This document shows, one piece after another, positions 1 through 11,600 of a stretch of DNA of 64,000 nucleotides (positions within the stretch are counted from its first letter, which is position 1; the number at the start of each line of letters is the position of its first letter). A program made the position numbers and the translations under genes. Below the pieces are notes generated by a model. That model ran no database searches. It was not told the DNA's origin and worked only from the letters and a program-made list of their open reading frames with translations. The DNA is from Halichondria panicea (lineage: Eukaryota > Porifera > Demospongiae > Suberitida > Halichondriidae), in the NCBI RefSeq assembly GCF_963675165.1, contig NC_087386.1, forward strand, positions 856,931 to 920,930. Direction: 5' to 3'.

Positions 1-2407
1 GAGAGTAAGCTCAGCTCCCAAATTTCCACTACCGCTTGATCCCGCCACAAACTGCTGTCTTGAAGATGACACAGCACAGCAAGTCTGCACGGAACAAGCA
101 AATGCGTGTACACGTGTGTACAAACTGCATAAAATACAAAATTGTTATGAAATTCAATATTATTATGGTGAAATTCATTATGGTTTCGGTCAAGACAAAA
201 CTTGTGATGTTGATTTCCAAAAAACAAAGCAAAGTGATACTGCAGTACAAGTGAACTGTTTATAATAGTGGTCACCGTTTGACGGACCAACAGAAGCTGT
301 AATAGAGAGGTGGGCCTGCAAGTACAAGTCAAAACACGTGTTATGGAGACTTTGGGGCCCATTAACCAGGCTGTATTATAGAGGGTGGCCTGCTAACACA
401 GATCCTATGGAGACTTTGGGGCCCATTAACCAGGCTGTATTATAGAGGGTGGCCTGCTAACACAGATCCTATGGAGACTTTGGGGCCCATTAACCTGGCT
501 GAGAGTGACTGATTATTAGACATAGTTCATGGCACTGGATCTATCAAACTTTAATAACTACCGTCCATTCATCGTTAAATCTCAAAATTGATTGGAATTT
601 AATCAGGCCCTCTCTGTAAGACCTACACGTATGTAATGGTCTACACTCCATGCACAGTACCTGCAGATCATTCCGTGCCCTGAACTGCTGGACAGTGCTG
701 CAGCTGGTGAGGTCCCAGAGTCTCAGCGTCTTGTCCTCACTGGACTGTAGTACTCCCCTCTCCCCCTCCACCCACTCCAGCCCTGTCACAATGTTACGGG
801 TAGAGTACATTGAGGAGATGGACTTGCTCGTGTTGGTATCCCACAGACACACGGAGTTGTCACGTGACCCAGAGCACAGTAATTGAGGGAAATCTGTGTG
901 CGTGTGTGCATGTGTGTGTGTGTGTGTGTGTGTGTGTGGGGGGGGGGGGCATATTCAAATCACGCATGTGTGCATGTTATAACGTAGTTTTTATGCCAAA
1001 TACTTAGTCGTATGCAGAAAGGAAAACAAATAAATATTGCACCAATAGATAAGGCTAGGGAGTATACATTTCAGCACATGTAGTGTGTGAGTGGGTGTTT
1101 TAAGTTTGTGCAATCAAACAGGCAACATGTATAGGGAGGTTGTAGAGATTCTTGTGTTTACGTTCAATTCAAGGGCTAAGCTTCTACACCAACACCCTTG
1201 TGTACATGTAGCTCCAAACTTTCAGTTGAAGAGTTTCCCCTAATCCTGTGTAACAAGCTGACAAGGTTTAAAGTGGCCCTAACCGTTTAACTAAGTAAAA
1301 CCCATGCTTCCAACTTAATTATACCACTGGAATGCGAGAGCCAGCTCTTCCAGTGAAGTCGTTAATCTTTAATGGTATTACAAACTGCAGCTTGTAAGAT
1401 AACAAATAAGCCTTGTACACACAGTCGAGATAAAAACTCTTAACAGTCAAGGTACAAGCAATGAAAAAGTGTGAATTCCGTGTACTCCTAAAGGACAGTA
1501 GCTAGCTGTGTGGGCGGGGCATATTTGTTAACCAACACATTAACCTGTTAGAATTGTATCCCTGTAACTGTAAACACTTTGAAATTGAGCTACATAACAT
1601 ACATACTCCGCCAAACATCACTCCATTAATCAAGCACTCCACAACACACACACGCACACACACCACACACACACCTTCGCTGTGAGCCAGTGCAGTGACT
1701 CCTAGAGAGTGGGCCTGGAGAGTAGTGGTTGCCTCTGGGACAAGCGCATTATGATCATCAGACACAACAGTAGTTTCAGCGGCTTCTTCCGCTTTTTCCC
1801 GGGGCCAATTCCAGGCATAAATGGTGCGATCCCTCGATCCAGCATAAATCATTCCTCGTTTTTTACTGTAGATCACCTAGGAAAAACAAAGCGGGGATAT
1901 TAGTCAACTTGCGTGGTGTTATTTAACAATTGAGATGTATTATTTTCACTTTGGGACTGCATCCTTAGTGCCAACCAATCATACCTTGGTGATGTCTTTA
2001 GAGGGCCCCTTGAATCTGGCTCGCTTAATGTGCCGTGTCCACGAGTACAGTATGACATCCTACATCAAACATCAAAGAGGATACAGTGCAGTGAAATCAT
2101 GCACCAAGTTTGTCTTTTTTGTGTGGGAGGCACACATAATGTTAAGCAATATTACAGCCCTGAAGCTATTATAAATATGCCACAGGGAATTTTATACTCA
2201 GTGATTCTTTGGCACTCCTGCTGCAGGTTGAACACACACCTTATCTACACCTCCAGAGAAGAGCTCGTTGTCATTAGCTACACACAAGCTCTGAATGGGC
2301 TCAGTGTGCAGTGTGGAGGGGATGTCTTGGAACAGATCTTGAGTCTCTGCCTCCAAGTGTCCATTTCCATTGGCTTCAGCAGGGGCTTTAGAAAAGCTCC
2401 CACCCAT
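1..2407 (-). CDS. WDR31: WD repeat protein 31-like (3' end beyond window)
   Basis: A WD40-repeat protein, closest in my reading to WDR31, a conserved beta-propeller protein linked to cilia. Coding exons in order on the minus strand: 2407-2240, 2059-1985, 1876-1675, 893-661 and 84-1. The frame stays open through all five (762 nt, 254 codons) and runs off the left edge. WD signatures include AGSRDR, CSGSRDN followed by CLWD, and SSEDKTLRLWD. The segment TRNIVTGLEWV before SSEDKTLRLWD matches the same block of human WDR31. The start is the ATG at 2407, giving MGGSFSK, a possible N-myristoylation signal; human WDR31 isoforms also begin near an MG. Introns carry a 64-bp tandem repeat (342-505) and short TG tracts. 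It lies head-to-head with the caspase gene. The family call is firm; orthology rests on remembered similarity. Confidence 0.85.
342..505. repeat. 64-bp tandem repeat (about 2.5 copies)
   Basis: Units begin at 342, 406 and 470 with TATGGAGACTTTGGGGCCCA and are nearly identical over a 64-nt period. It lies in the last visible intron of the WDR31-like gene. Related single copies occur at 24820-25005 and 26130-26270, so the unit is derived from a dispersed repeat. Confidence 0.9.
908..950. repeat. (TG)n microsatellite with poly-G end
   Basis: A TG dinucleotide run followed by about ten G residues, in an intron of the WDR31-like gene just upstream (minus strand) of the acceptor of the exon ending at 893. 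Confidence 0.9.
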
Positions 2408-2890
2408 GATCTCTCCAATACAGGCTCTAACACTATTAACACTGCACACTATAGCACTGCACTGCACTATGGGCGTATTTCAAGATAATCCTAGTGCCTG
2501 GTGTGGACCACGCCTTTCTTCCCCACAGGTATAAAGGCGTGGTCTTGGAAGACTTTCGCACATGCGCACTAAACATTGGCCTAATAATAGATCTAACCCC
2601 TCCCACATGCATGCGATGCAAAGCAGCCTCTATTATTTATTTATTGAAACTCCTGATCTCTTAGCATATTGAAACCTAAAGCTTTCTGCTGTCTCATGCT
2701 GGATTTTCCCTAACCTGTCAAAATAAGATTCTGTAAGTTGATATCATTGTAACATTCTAATTATTAAAATAATAGACACAGTACTCCTAGCTAGCGACTA
2801 GGCTAGCACATTAGAATCTATAGGTACATAGCTCACTGTTTGCCAGCTTACTATAATTATATATCTGTTTCCTTTGACTAGAGTCGCAGG
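2408..2890. promoter_or_regulatory. Head-to-head 5' region of WDR31-like and caspase genes
   Basis: A 483-bp gap between two divergent starts. It must hold the 5' UTRs and promoters of both genes. The open frame of the WDR31-like exon continues a little upstream (to about 2467) without clear conservation. The right half is AT-rich. No TATA box at a convincing distance was identified. Confidence 0.6.
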
Positions 2891-5800
2891 ATGAGTAATT
2901 TCCGAGTGGCACTGTTGCGTGTCAGCGAACAGCTAACCAACCAACAACTGGAATTTCTCAAGTTTCTAAGTCGGCCCATCCTCACTAACTCGCGTATTGA
3001 CAGAATTCGATCATCTCTCGATCTCTTTAATGCACTAGAGGAGAGAGGTAGACTCTCAGCAGAAAACACGGCCTTCCTACACCGAATGCTAGAGAGCACC
3101 GGTTATAATGAAGCACGTAGACAACTTATTGAATTTCCCCCTACTAGACCAGTAGAGATTGATCAAAATTTCCTCTTCTACGAGTGTCTTCTAAGGATTG
3201 CCATGGATTTAGAATCGGGCGAATTTGACAATATGAAGTACTACTTCAAAGACCAGCTCAAGCAGAATGTTCAGAGGATCTACACGGCCACAGAACTGTT
3301 CCAACTCCTTATTCAGAGGCAGATTATCCGGAATACTGATTTGAAGCAGCTCTATAATGCCCTTATTACAGCTGGTCGTGTAGATCTGTGCGATAAGGTG
3401 AATCAGTACATGCTGCAAGTTCAAAGACAACCTTACCAACAGCTCACAGGTTGGTGGTGGTGTTAGTGTAACTGCTCAGTGTATATAAGACTTGGTTTGT
3501 CTACATAATAGTCTTACGTTACAACACTGTGTGTACGTGTGCATTACTCACCTTGTCATGTGTTACAAGGGTCTTCCCCCTGGGTTTCCCCCCACTTCCC
3601 TGAGCATTCCACGGTACATTTCTAGGGATATAATCGTATCATTGTTGTCTGGTCATGTCATTAGCTGATCCCTTACATGGTAAATGCATGACAGCTATCA
3701 CCCATAATTATTATCAATGACATTATATGCCTCGGTATGCTCATGCACAGTGAGGTATAAGGTAGTGTGTTGTGTGTGTCTGTGTAGACTGCTTAAAAAG
3801 TGCAAGTAAGAGCTTCTAGTCATGTTTTCTTGTTCTTCAATTTGTGGATTTGCAAAATTAAAGTTGTGGTTAGTTTTGCTTACTTTGAAGGCCACCATTG
3901 CTGTCTCTTCTCTCGTGTATTAACATAGTCTGTTGATATAACTTATAATAGTTAGCTGTGCACTAGAACGCTAGTTATTGGTAGCTGCAAGTGAGGGAAG
4001 AGCTGCACTGTTTGGTGAAAATGTAGCAGCCAACTTTAAACTTTTGGTCACATTCTTGGCAGCAATCAGGGTCGATTGCGACATCCTTTGCAAATATTAA
4101 TAGCAGAAGTATTAGTTAGCTTCATGTGCTAGCTGTCCACTGAGGCACCAGCACCCGCGACACTTTCATTTTTCTTAGTGCCTTGCTAGCACAAAACCTT
4201 CACTATATTATATCCCCCTCTCTCTCTTTCTCTGTAGGTGGTGCTGTCCCCAACAGCCTGTACACTGGTGATCAACAACAACAACTGGGTCAACCAATGC
4301 AAGAGACTCCACTGAACGAATCAAATCCTCACCTATCTCGTATCGATAGCTACTCCTCCTCCTCATCCCTCTCACCCCTCTCCCCTGTCAGCAGAGCAGG
4401 GTCCGGGGCGTCCACCCTGGGATCCATGGGAGTGCCTGATATTACCTCTCCACCCTCTGGTGTTGGGAGCCTCCCTAGCCAACCGAGTATGGACTCATCA
4501 CAGCACCAATTCATTGCCAGTAATGGACAATCCTTCACAGCAAACAGAAGACAGTTATCACCTGCACATCAAGGGAATGCAGTAGTGAACAATGGAGTAC
4601 AGCATATTCCTCAGAATAACCCACAGCCCATGTATGGACAACGTTCTACACAAGACGACACGCGTTACCAAGGTGTACACCCTGAGAGTCAACAGTATTA
4701 TTCGCAATCTACAGGCCAGCCGTCACAGACAAATTATGGAGTCATAAACCCAAACACACAACAGTCCAATTATGGACATCAACACCCGGAGAGCCAGCCG
4801 TCCTATCCTGTTCACCCAGTGAGTCAGCCATCCTATCCTGTGAGTCACCCATACTATCCTGTACAATCCCCGCCTTCTACACAAAGTCCCGCGTTTCATG
4901 TCGGAGAAGAACCTTTGCAGTATTCACAACCTCCGTATTTGGCTGCTGTTTTCAACATGGAAGAGGAGAAACAACAGCAATCTCGGAATCAGCAACTGCA
5001 GTCCGAACTCGCACGTAAAGACAGTGAACTAAGAATGAAAGAAGACAATATCATGCAGTACCAAACCCAACTCATGGGCATGCAAGCAAGAATCAACTCT
5101 GTGGCCGATCAGCACCAGGGCAAAGAGAGAGAGTACGAACAAAAGATCTCTGAACTTGAAACGCTTTTGAAGCGGATGACAAATGAAGCTGAGCTGCAGA
5201 GAAAAGAAATGCAAACTGTCCACCAACAGTTGCAAGTTGCCAACCCACAGTCGGCACAAGACGATGACGACTATTACAAAATGAGTCGAAGTCCCCACGG
5301 TGTTTGCTTAATCGTTAACAACTACGAATTCCACCATTCTGACCCTGACAAACAACACCCTCGCAGAAATGGAGCAGATGTTGACGTACACAACCTTACA
5401 CAGACCTTCAAATACCTTCGTTACAAAGTTGAAGTCATGGAAAATCTATCCTCCACTCAAATGAAAGAAGAATTGCTCCGTATGGCCAACCGAAGCCACG
5501 CCCAGTACGACAGTTTCATATGTTGCATTCTGACCCACGGGGAGCAAGGTGTCGTACACGGATCAGATTGTGAAGCTGTTAACTTGAACGATCTAGCTGG
5601 AGTCATGAAGATGTGTCCCTCTCTCTTCGGAAAGCCAAAGCTGTTTTTCGTACAAGCCTGTCGGGGAGACCAAGAGACCAAAGGATTTGACCTCCCTGAA
5701 CGTGACACAGGGGGTGGTCCTTATCATAACACGATCCCACAAGAGGCCGACTTCTATTTTGGATTTGCCACACCCACAGGAAGCTCTGCATATCGTAGTC

Positions 5801-6009
5801 GTCGCTATGGTTCGTGGTTCATATCTGAAGTATGCCAAGTGTTTATCAAGCATTCGTATACGCACGACCTCGGGGCCATGATGGTAAAGGTCAACAAAAG
5901 GGTGTCTGATGCGTACACCAAGGACGGGTACAAGCAAGCACCTGAGTCTGTGAATCGTCTTCGATTTCAAGTTCACTTCTTCCGATTTATCAAAGGCATT
6001 GGCCATTGA
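2891..6009 (+). CDS. Tandem death-effector-domain caspase with long coiled-coil linker
   Basis: A cysteine protease of the apoptotic caspase family with initiator-type architecture. Two exons, 2891-3449 and 4238-6009, join in phase to give 776 residues. Residues 1-186 (all of exon 1) form two death effector domains, the adaptor-binding modules of caspase-8/10. Residues about 187-425 are a low-complexity Pro/Gln/Ser/Tyr linker with repeated SQPSYPV-like units. Residues about 426-524 form a charged, Gln/Glu-rich coiled coil. The protease domain follows: catalytic His620 in THGEQG, catalytic Cys661 in QACRGD, and a small-subunit block with EADFYFGFAT and YGSWFI. Asp residues in the GFDLPERDTGGG segment are candidate inter-subunit cleavage sites. 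Usual caspase-8 proteins are about 480 residues with a short linker, so the roughly 340-residue insertion is unusual. Intron 1 (3450-4237) holds nothing else recognisable. Confidence 0.95.
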
Positions 6010-6284
6010 ACTAACTGTGTAGAGTCTGTGTGCATAGAGCGTACCAAGTATTGTTGTATGTGGCATGTTTATATAATTACTCAATATATATATATTTTTT
6101 GTGTTCTAGCTGTATCTCACTTTAATTTTTTGGCACTTACATAATTATTACTATAAAATTACTATGATTGTATGATTATCCCTCGTTTGTTTTCCATTGA
6201 AACAATTTTTATCGAAAAAAAAAATTAATGTTTGAATTAGCAGTTAATACAAAATTAATGAATGAGCATAATTATAATACTTAG

Positions 6285-8548
6285 TCAGTCCATAGCTATG
6301 TTTCTAGCTTGTTCTGTTATATCCCTAGCCACTTCAGGGTCCAGTAGTTCCTTTACCTGCAGAGAGACAGAGAGAGAGAAAATTAAAAGTATTTGATACA
6401 TACGTGCCTGTTATACAATCATTGTGTATACAAATGCCATTTTAAGGTTGTAATGTGTAGTCATGATAACGAAAACCTGGTCATAATACATGTGCTAATG
6501 GTCAGGGTTATCTGTAAGGTAAGATTATAAGTCAGACTTTATACTGAGCTTAAAAACAAGGTGTGCTTAAAAACATATAATTATTAAGCCATGCGGGTTA
6601 CAACACTGACCTGGTATTTGAGTGATGATTCATATGTGTACTGGACAGTAGTGTCGAACAACAAAATTCTTTGTTGGGCTAGAGCGAGAATACAGTTTCT
6701 TAGCCTAGCGATAATCTCCCTCTCTTCCATCTTTATAGCCTCCTCTTTAGCGGGCTTAGCGTCAGAGACGGTGGGAGTATGAAACCTCATCTGTGGTTGC
6801 TGATGATCGTCTGATACTTTAGTGGTGATCCAGATGTAACCATTGTTACCTAAGATGATGCTCGCTCCACAGAGCAGGTTGTGGAAGTGGTTCTTACATT
6901 GTTTAACGAGGGAGGGGGGTACTGTTACCAGGGTACCTTGACACAGCTGTGTAGGGGGGAAGGTTTCACTCAGTTGATAAATGTAGGCGATAAATTGCTA
7001 AAACACACTTTTTAACTGCTCACACTAGATATAAATACTCTCTAGAGGGAAATAATTATTTTCTAGACTGTGTAAGCTTTTACTTTTTTCACTCTAAATA
7101 TCCGATATCCTCACCTTGCCGTACTTGAGGCTGCGTGTGTGCAGGGACAGAGACCCATCATGGTACACCTGCTGTACCTCAGCCTGAGAGGGAAGAGAAC
7201 ACAATCACACAATATCAGTTTTTCAGCTTTGGGGAGGACGACAATGAATATAATTATGCATGTGCTAATGGCAGTCAAAGGTGGAAAAAAATTCCGGAGT
7301 GAACCCCTGAAATTTTCTGATTATCTTTCGTTAATTTAATTATAGTAGGCTGGGGGAATTCCTACATGAGTGTGGATGCTTCGTAGAAATTGCATGTTTG
7401 ACATTAAATGAGGTCATGTATACTCACACTGATGAGGTCACCTTCTTTGAAGTACTCTCTCATCATGAGCTCATCCTGTACTCCACGCCGCCTCAACACA
7501 CCCCCAGGCAAGTTGACAGAGGAGAGCAGGAGCACTGAGTCCAGCCGAGAGTACGTGGACACCTTCCAACGTTTCTGCTGCACCTAATGCAGGGACAAGA
7601 GTAAATTATAACCACGTATGATACAGCATCTACAGTCACGTATGTCGTATGTTGTATATATATATAGTAAGTGGGGAACAGTGGGGGGGGAATTTATTTA
7701 GCAGAGCTTGCAGAATAGATTGATCGAAACATAACTGTAAATATCTGCTGTGTTGTAACCATGTATTAAGCAATACCCTGAGGGGTGTTAGTCATACCTC
7801 AGTGATTCTTCCAACAACCACATCCCCAACTTCACCATTGTACCTATAGTGATCAAACATGTTAGTTTGTACCATATCACCCTATGACCTCATGATAGGT
7901 CATAGGGTAACGAATGAGGTAAGTGCTTTGTCATCTGCTATAGTGACTGTGACTAATAGGAATGACCTTGATTTGAGTGGTTTCACATAAATGAGCAGGT
8001 TGACTCTCTCCACTACACCAGCAACAGATGCCAACAGTTTCCCGTCCTCAGCATATGTACCATGGCCCCTGTCCAAAAATAGATAATGTGTGTACAGTGT
8101 TTTCAGTAGTACATGCAGCCAGGGGTTCCCAGCTGAACAACACAAGCAGGGGTTTTCCTAGTACAATACCCGTGCAAGCACAGGGATTACATGGGCTAGG
8201 GGTTTTCCCAGTACAATACATTACATGTTGCTAGGGGTTTTCCCAGCAGGGGGTTTTCCCATTACATGTATACACAAGCAGTTTTCAATCAATCAATGAA
8301 CAGCTTGTAGAGTATACAGAATAAACAATAACCACTGTACGACTATAATCCCTGTACGATGCATCGGGCCTGGGGGCAATCGTCTCTATAATAAAGGCCA
8401 GGCAATTATTATAGTGTGAGTGTGGAAGCATGCATGGGGCTGTAAGTAGACAATATCATCATCGATACCTCATGAAGTCTGTATCTGTGGTGATTACATC
8501 GCCAGGGGCCACGAAATGCAAGTGTCTTGACTCTTCATCCACTTCCAT
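6285..8548 (-). CDS. EXOSC2: Exosome complex component RRP4 (EXOSC2)
   Basis: One of the three S1/KH cap subunits of the RNA exosome, which guides RNA into the 3'-5' exonuclease channel in nucleus and cytoplasm. Seven exons: 8548-8469, 8068-7967, 7843-7798, 7583-7428, 7183-7115, 6946-6611 and 6356-6285. They sum to 861 nt (286 residues; human about 293). The N-terminal block VAPGDVITTD then RGHGTY and SVAGVVERVN is diagnostic of Rrp4. The S1 domain (VGDVVVGRITE, RLDSVLLLSSVNLPGG) follows at about residues 65-150. The KH-like domain carries GNNGYIWI, and REIIARLRNC precedes the C-terminus. The start is the first in-frame ATG; codons upstream stay open but lack ATG. Intron 1 contains a minisatellite. 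The gene is head-to-head with COG7 and tail-to-tail with the caspase. Confidence 0.97.
8108..8285. repeat. Minisatellite in EXOSC2 intron 1
   Basis: Degenerate repetition of units built on AGGGGTTTTCCCAGTACAATAC, at least four copies. No coding potential. Confidence 0.8.
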
Positions 8549-8674
8549 TGCTGCATGCCACGTGGGTGTCTTTGCTAGTTTGATTGCAGTATTTGTTTTC
8601 CACGACCCTTTACCTACTGTTACCAGACAGAGGACACAGAGGAGACAGAGAAGAGAGCAGCTAGCTAGCTAGCT
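8549..8674. promoter_or_regulatory. Bidirectional promoter region, EXOSC2 / COG7
   Basis: Only 126 bp separate the two start codons, so both 5' UTRs and the promoter must share this segment or overlap the first exons. A palindromic E-box CACGTG lies near 8560 just upstream of the EXOSC2 start. The COG7 side ends in a short GCTA repeat immediately before its ATG. No TATA box is seen. Confidence 0.7.
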
Positions 8675-11600
8675 ATGGACTTGAGCCGTTTTTCTGATGA
8701 GAATTTTGAGGTCAAGGAGTGGGTGAATGGAGCTCTCAATACACACAAAGACAAACAGACATCTGTAGATGTAGGTCACCTTAAATACTTATTATTTTAA
8801 TACTTTGCACGAGCTCTTTCTTGAATGCGTACATTACTGTGCCTGATACAGGTACATGCATCGACCTTAGTCATGAAGCTGCAGTTGTTCATTCAAGAAC
8901 TAAACAAGTCAGTTGAAGATACAAGTATGCAGATGCTCAACAACCTTCCTCGGTAGGTGCCGTTGTATAACAACGTGTCCATTGTCACGTGACCTATCTA
9001 CGTACGTAGGGTGTTACGAGATGTAGAGTCCGTGAGACAAGAAGCTAGTCTACTCAACGAGCAGATGATGGTCGTCAAAGAGGACATTAAACGAGTAAGC
9101 TCTGTCTCCACTTCTCCCACACACACACACACATACACACACGCCCACACTCACCGCCCTCACACAGGTGGAGAGTGATACCGCCCACTCGATGCAGACG
9201 CTAGTGGAGCTGGACAGAGTGAAGCAACGCATGCTACTATCACAGACTGCTCTACAAGAAGCCGACAACTGGACCACCCTCTCAGAGAATGTGGAGGAGG
9301 TCTTTGCCACTGGAGATATTCAGCAGGTGTGTATAATTAAACACATGGAGGTATGTCCCCATTCACCTCGTCTTAGAAATTTTCAGAATTGCTATATAAT
9401 TAAATGATATACAACTAGAGGCATTGTATATACCATCAATATAATTATATTGGTTCAACTGTGTAGATTGCTGAGAAGCTGGCTGGGATGCAGCAGAGCT
9501 TGGTAAGACTCGTGTTGAACCTTGTACCTGTATGATACCTCATGTAACTTGTTTAGAATGTGCTCCATGATGTACCGGACTATCAGGACAGAAAACATGT
9601 ACTGGAGGCACTAAAAAACAGATTAGAAGCTCTCGTTTCGCCAAAACTTGTGGCAGCATTCAATTCTCATACTCTAGGTGAGTTTAAGTCCGTACCCCAC
9701 CCATCACACTCTCCACACCTCACACACACACCGCCCCCTCCACAGACGAGGCTCGGAACTACGTGCAGGTATTTCTGGACATAGAGAGATACTCACAACT
9801 AAAGGGACTCTACACTGGTTGTCACAAGGTGGGTCATAACGAGAACGTAATATCGCACTTACTGGAAGTTGTCTTTCCTTGTTCTGACCAGCTACTAAAT
9901 ACACTTTCATGTTTAAAGCTGCTCAAGTCATGTGTTTTGATCTAGAGTTTTGGTAGGGTATTGCCAGGCTAACACACGTTTCTGACTAGTACTCCGTGTG
10001 ACTCTTTACCTGTGTGCCCAGGCCAGCATTCATGAGTTATGGACTGAGCAACAAGACAACAAGAGACCTCTCTCCGGCACTGTCTCCTGTTTCTATGATG
10101 AGCTACTCACCAAGTGGCGCAAAGAGGTGAGGGAGGGAGAGAAGAAAACTTGAAACTTACACTACCAAATTTACTACCAAACTTATTAGGTAGAAGTTTA
10201 GCTATCAATTGTGGAACCTTCGAATATTGGGAATTTAAAATTGCTTCGAGCATGCCGTTTGTTGTATCTCCTCCCAGTTCTCGTGGTGTAGTCAGGTGTT
10301 TCCGGAGCCCCTCCCACTTCTCTCAGTTGTGTTTGCACAAGGGCTTGACTCTGTACCACTTGGACGCTGCCTAGCAACAGTCGAGGGACAGCGTGACGGA
10401 CTGAACATGCTCATTGAGCTCAGACAGGTGAGAGAAATCATCACTGCACATGTACCATACTGCGTACATAAAATTATTTATAAACAAGTTTTTGCTTATA
10501 CCACTTACATCTTCAACTGATGTTTGGAGACCAAAAATAAGTATCCTTAAACATGCCAAAAAAGAGTTGAACTAGATTTATCTCAGATAATGCAATAATG
10601 GTAAGTTGATTTTCCACATTCACATTGTACCCCTTCCAGGCTTCCATGCGGTTCACTCAGGGTCTTGAGCAAGCCTTGTCCTCCATGGAAGACTTGAATG
10701 GAGTGTTTGTATTTGTAGAGGCTGTACACTCTCCCTACTGTCAGCTGCTCGTCAAGTACCCTGCCATGGAGACACAGCTACTTAAACACCAGCTACACGC
10801 CCTACAAGTGGTGAGGATAATTATATCTCTTTCTTCTCACTAAAACCCCCATTTTCTCCAATGAATACATGTACATGTATGTTGTGATGTGTTTAGTTAC
10901 GTACATGCACTGTCGTTGGTCATGTGACTATGTTGTTGTGTCATGTGACTCACAGTCGTCACTGGAGGGAGTGGAAGAGACCGTGTCTGCGATTACTGCG
11001 TCAGTGTCTCAGCTGTTTGTGATCACAGGCCATGGTCTGGAGCGATGCATGCAGCTAACGGAGGGATGGGGGCTGCCTGGTCTCATCAGAACCCTCGAGG
11101 TTTGTGAGTCTCTGTATCTCTCAGTATACTCTCAGTATACTAGTGTAAGTCTCTGTATTATCTCAGTATACTAGTGTAAGTCTCTGTACTCTCTCAGTAT
11201 ACTAGTCTTATGTGCACGTGTGCTGTATGTACTGTAGGTCCCTTTTGTTTGATTGTAAGACCATCAATTTATGTAGTAGCAGTCAGACTGGCTATGGTGG
11301 CATCAGTATCTATCACGTATAACTTTGTTCCCTGTGTGTACGTGTGCATTACAGACCCTGTTGACTCAGTACGTGGCAAAGGTGTCCAGTAGCATGCATC
11401 AGATACGCAGGGGGTGTGGTCTGGAAGTAGGCGTGGCCAGTCAGGGGGAGGAGTGGACTAACTTGCAGCACGCCTTTAGGCTCATTCAAACCTGTGGTAA
11501 TTAAATCTGTGTCTGCTGTTATTCGGTACATTTGTCGCCAAGTAGGTACATGTATGTTGTTGTTTTTTGCTCATAATTAAATAGCAAAACGATTAAAGTA

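Noticed and set aside
5593-6084. 163-residue open frame antisense to the caspase protease domain
   Set aside because: Shadow of a strongly conserved coding region on the other strand; no family resemblance.
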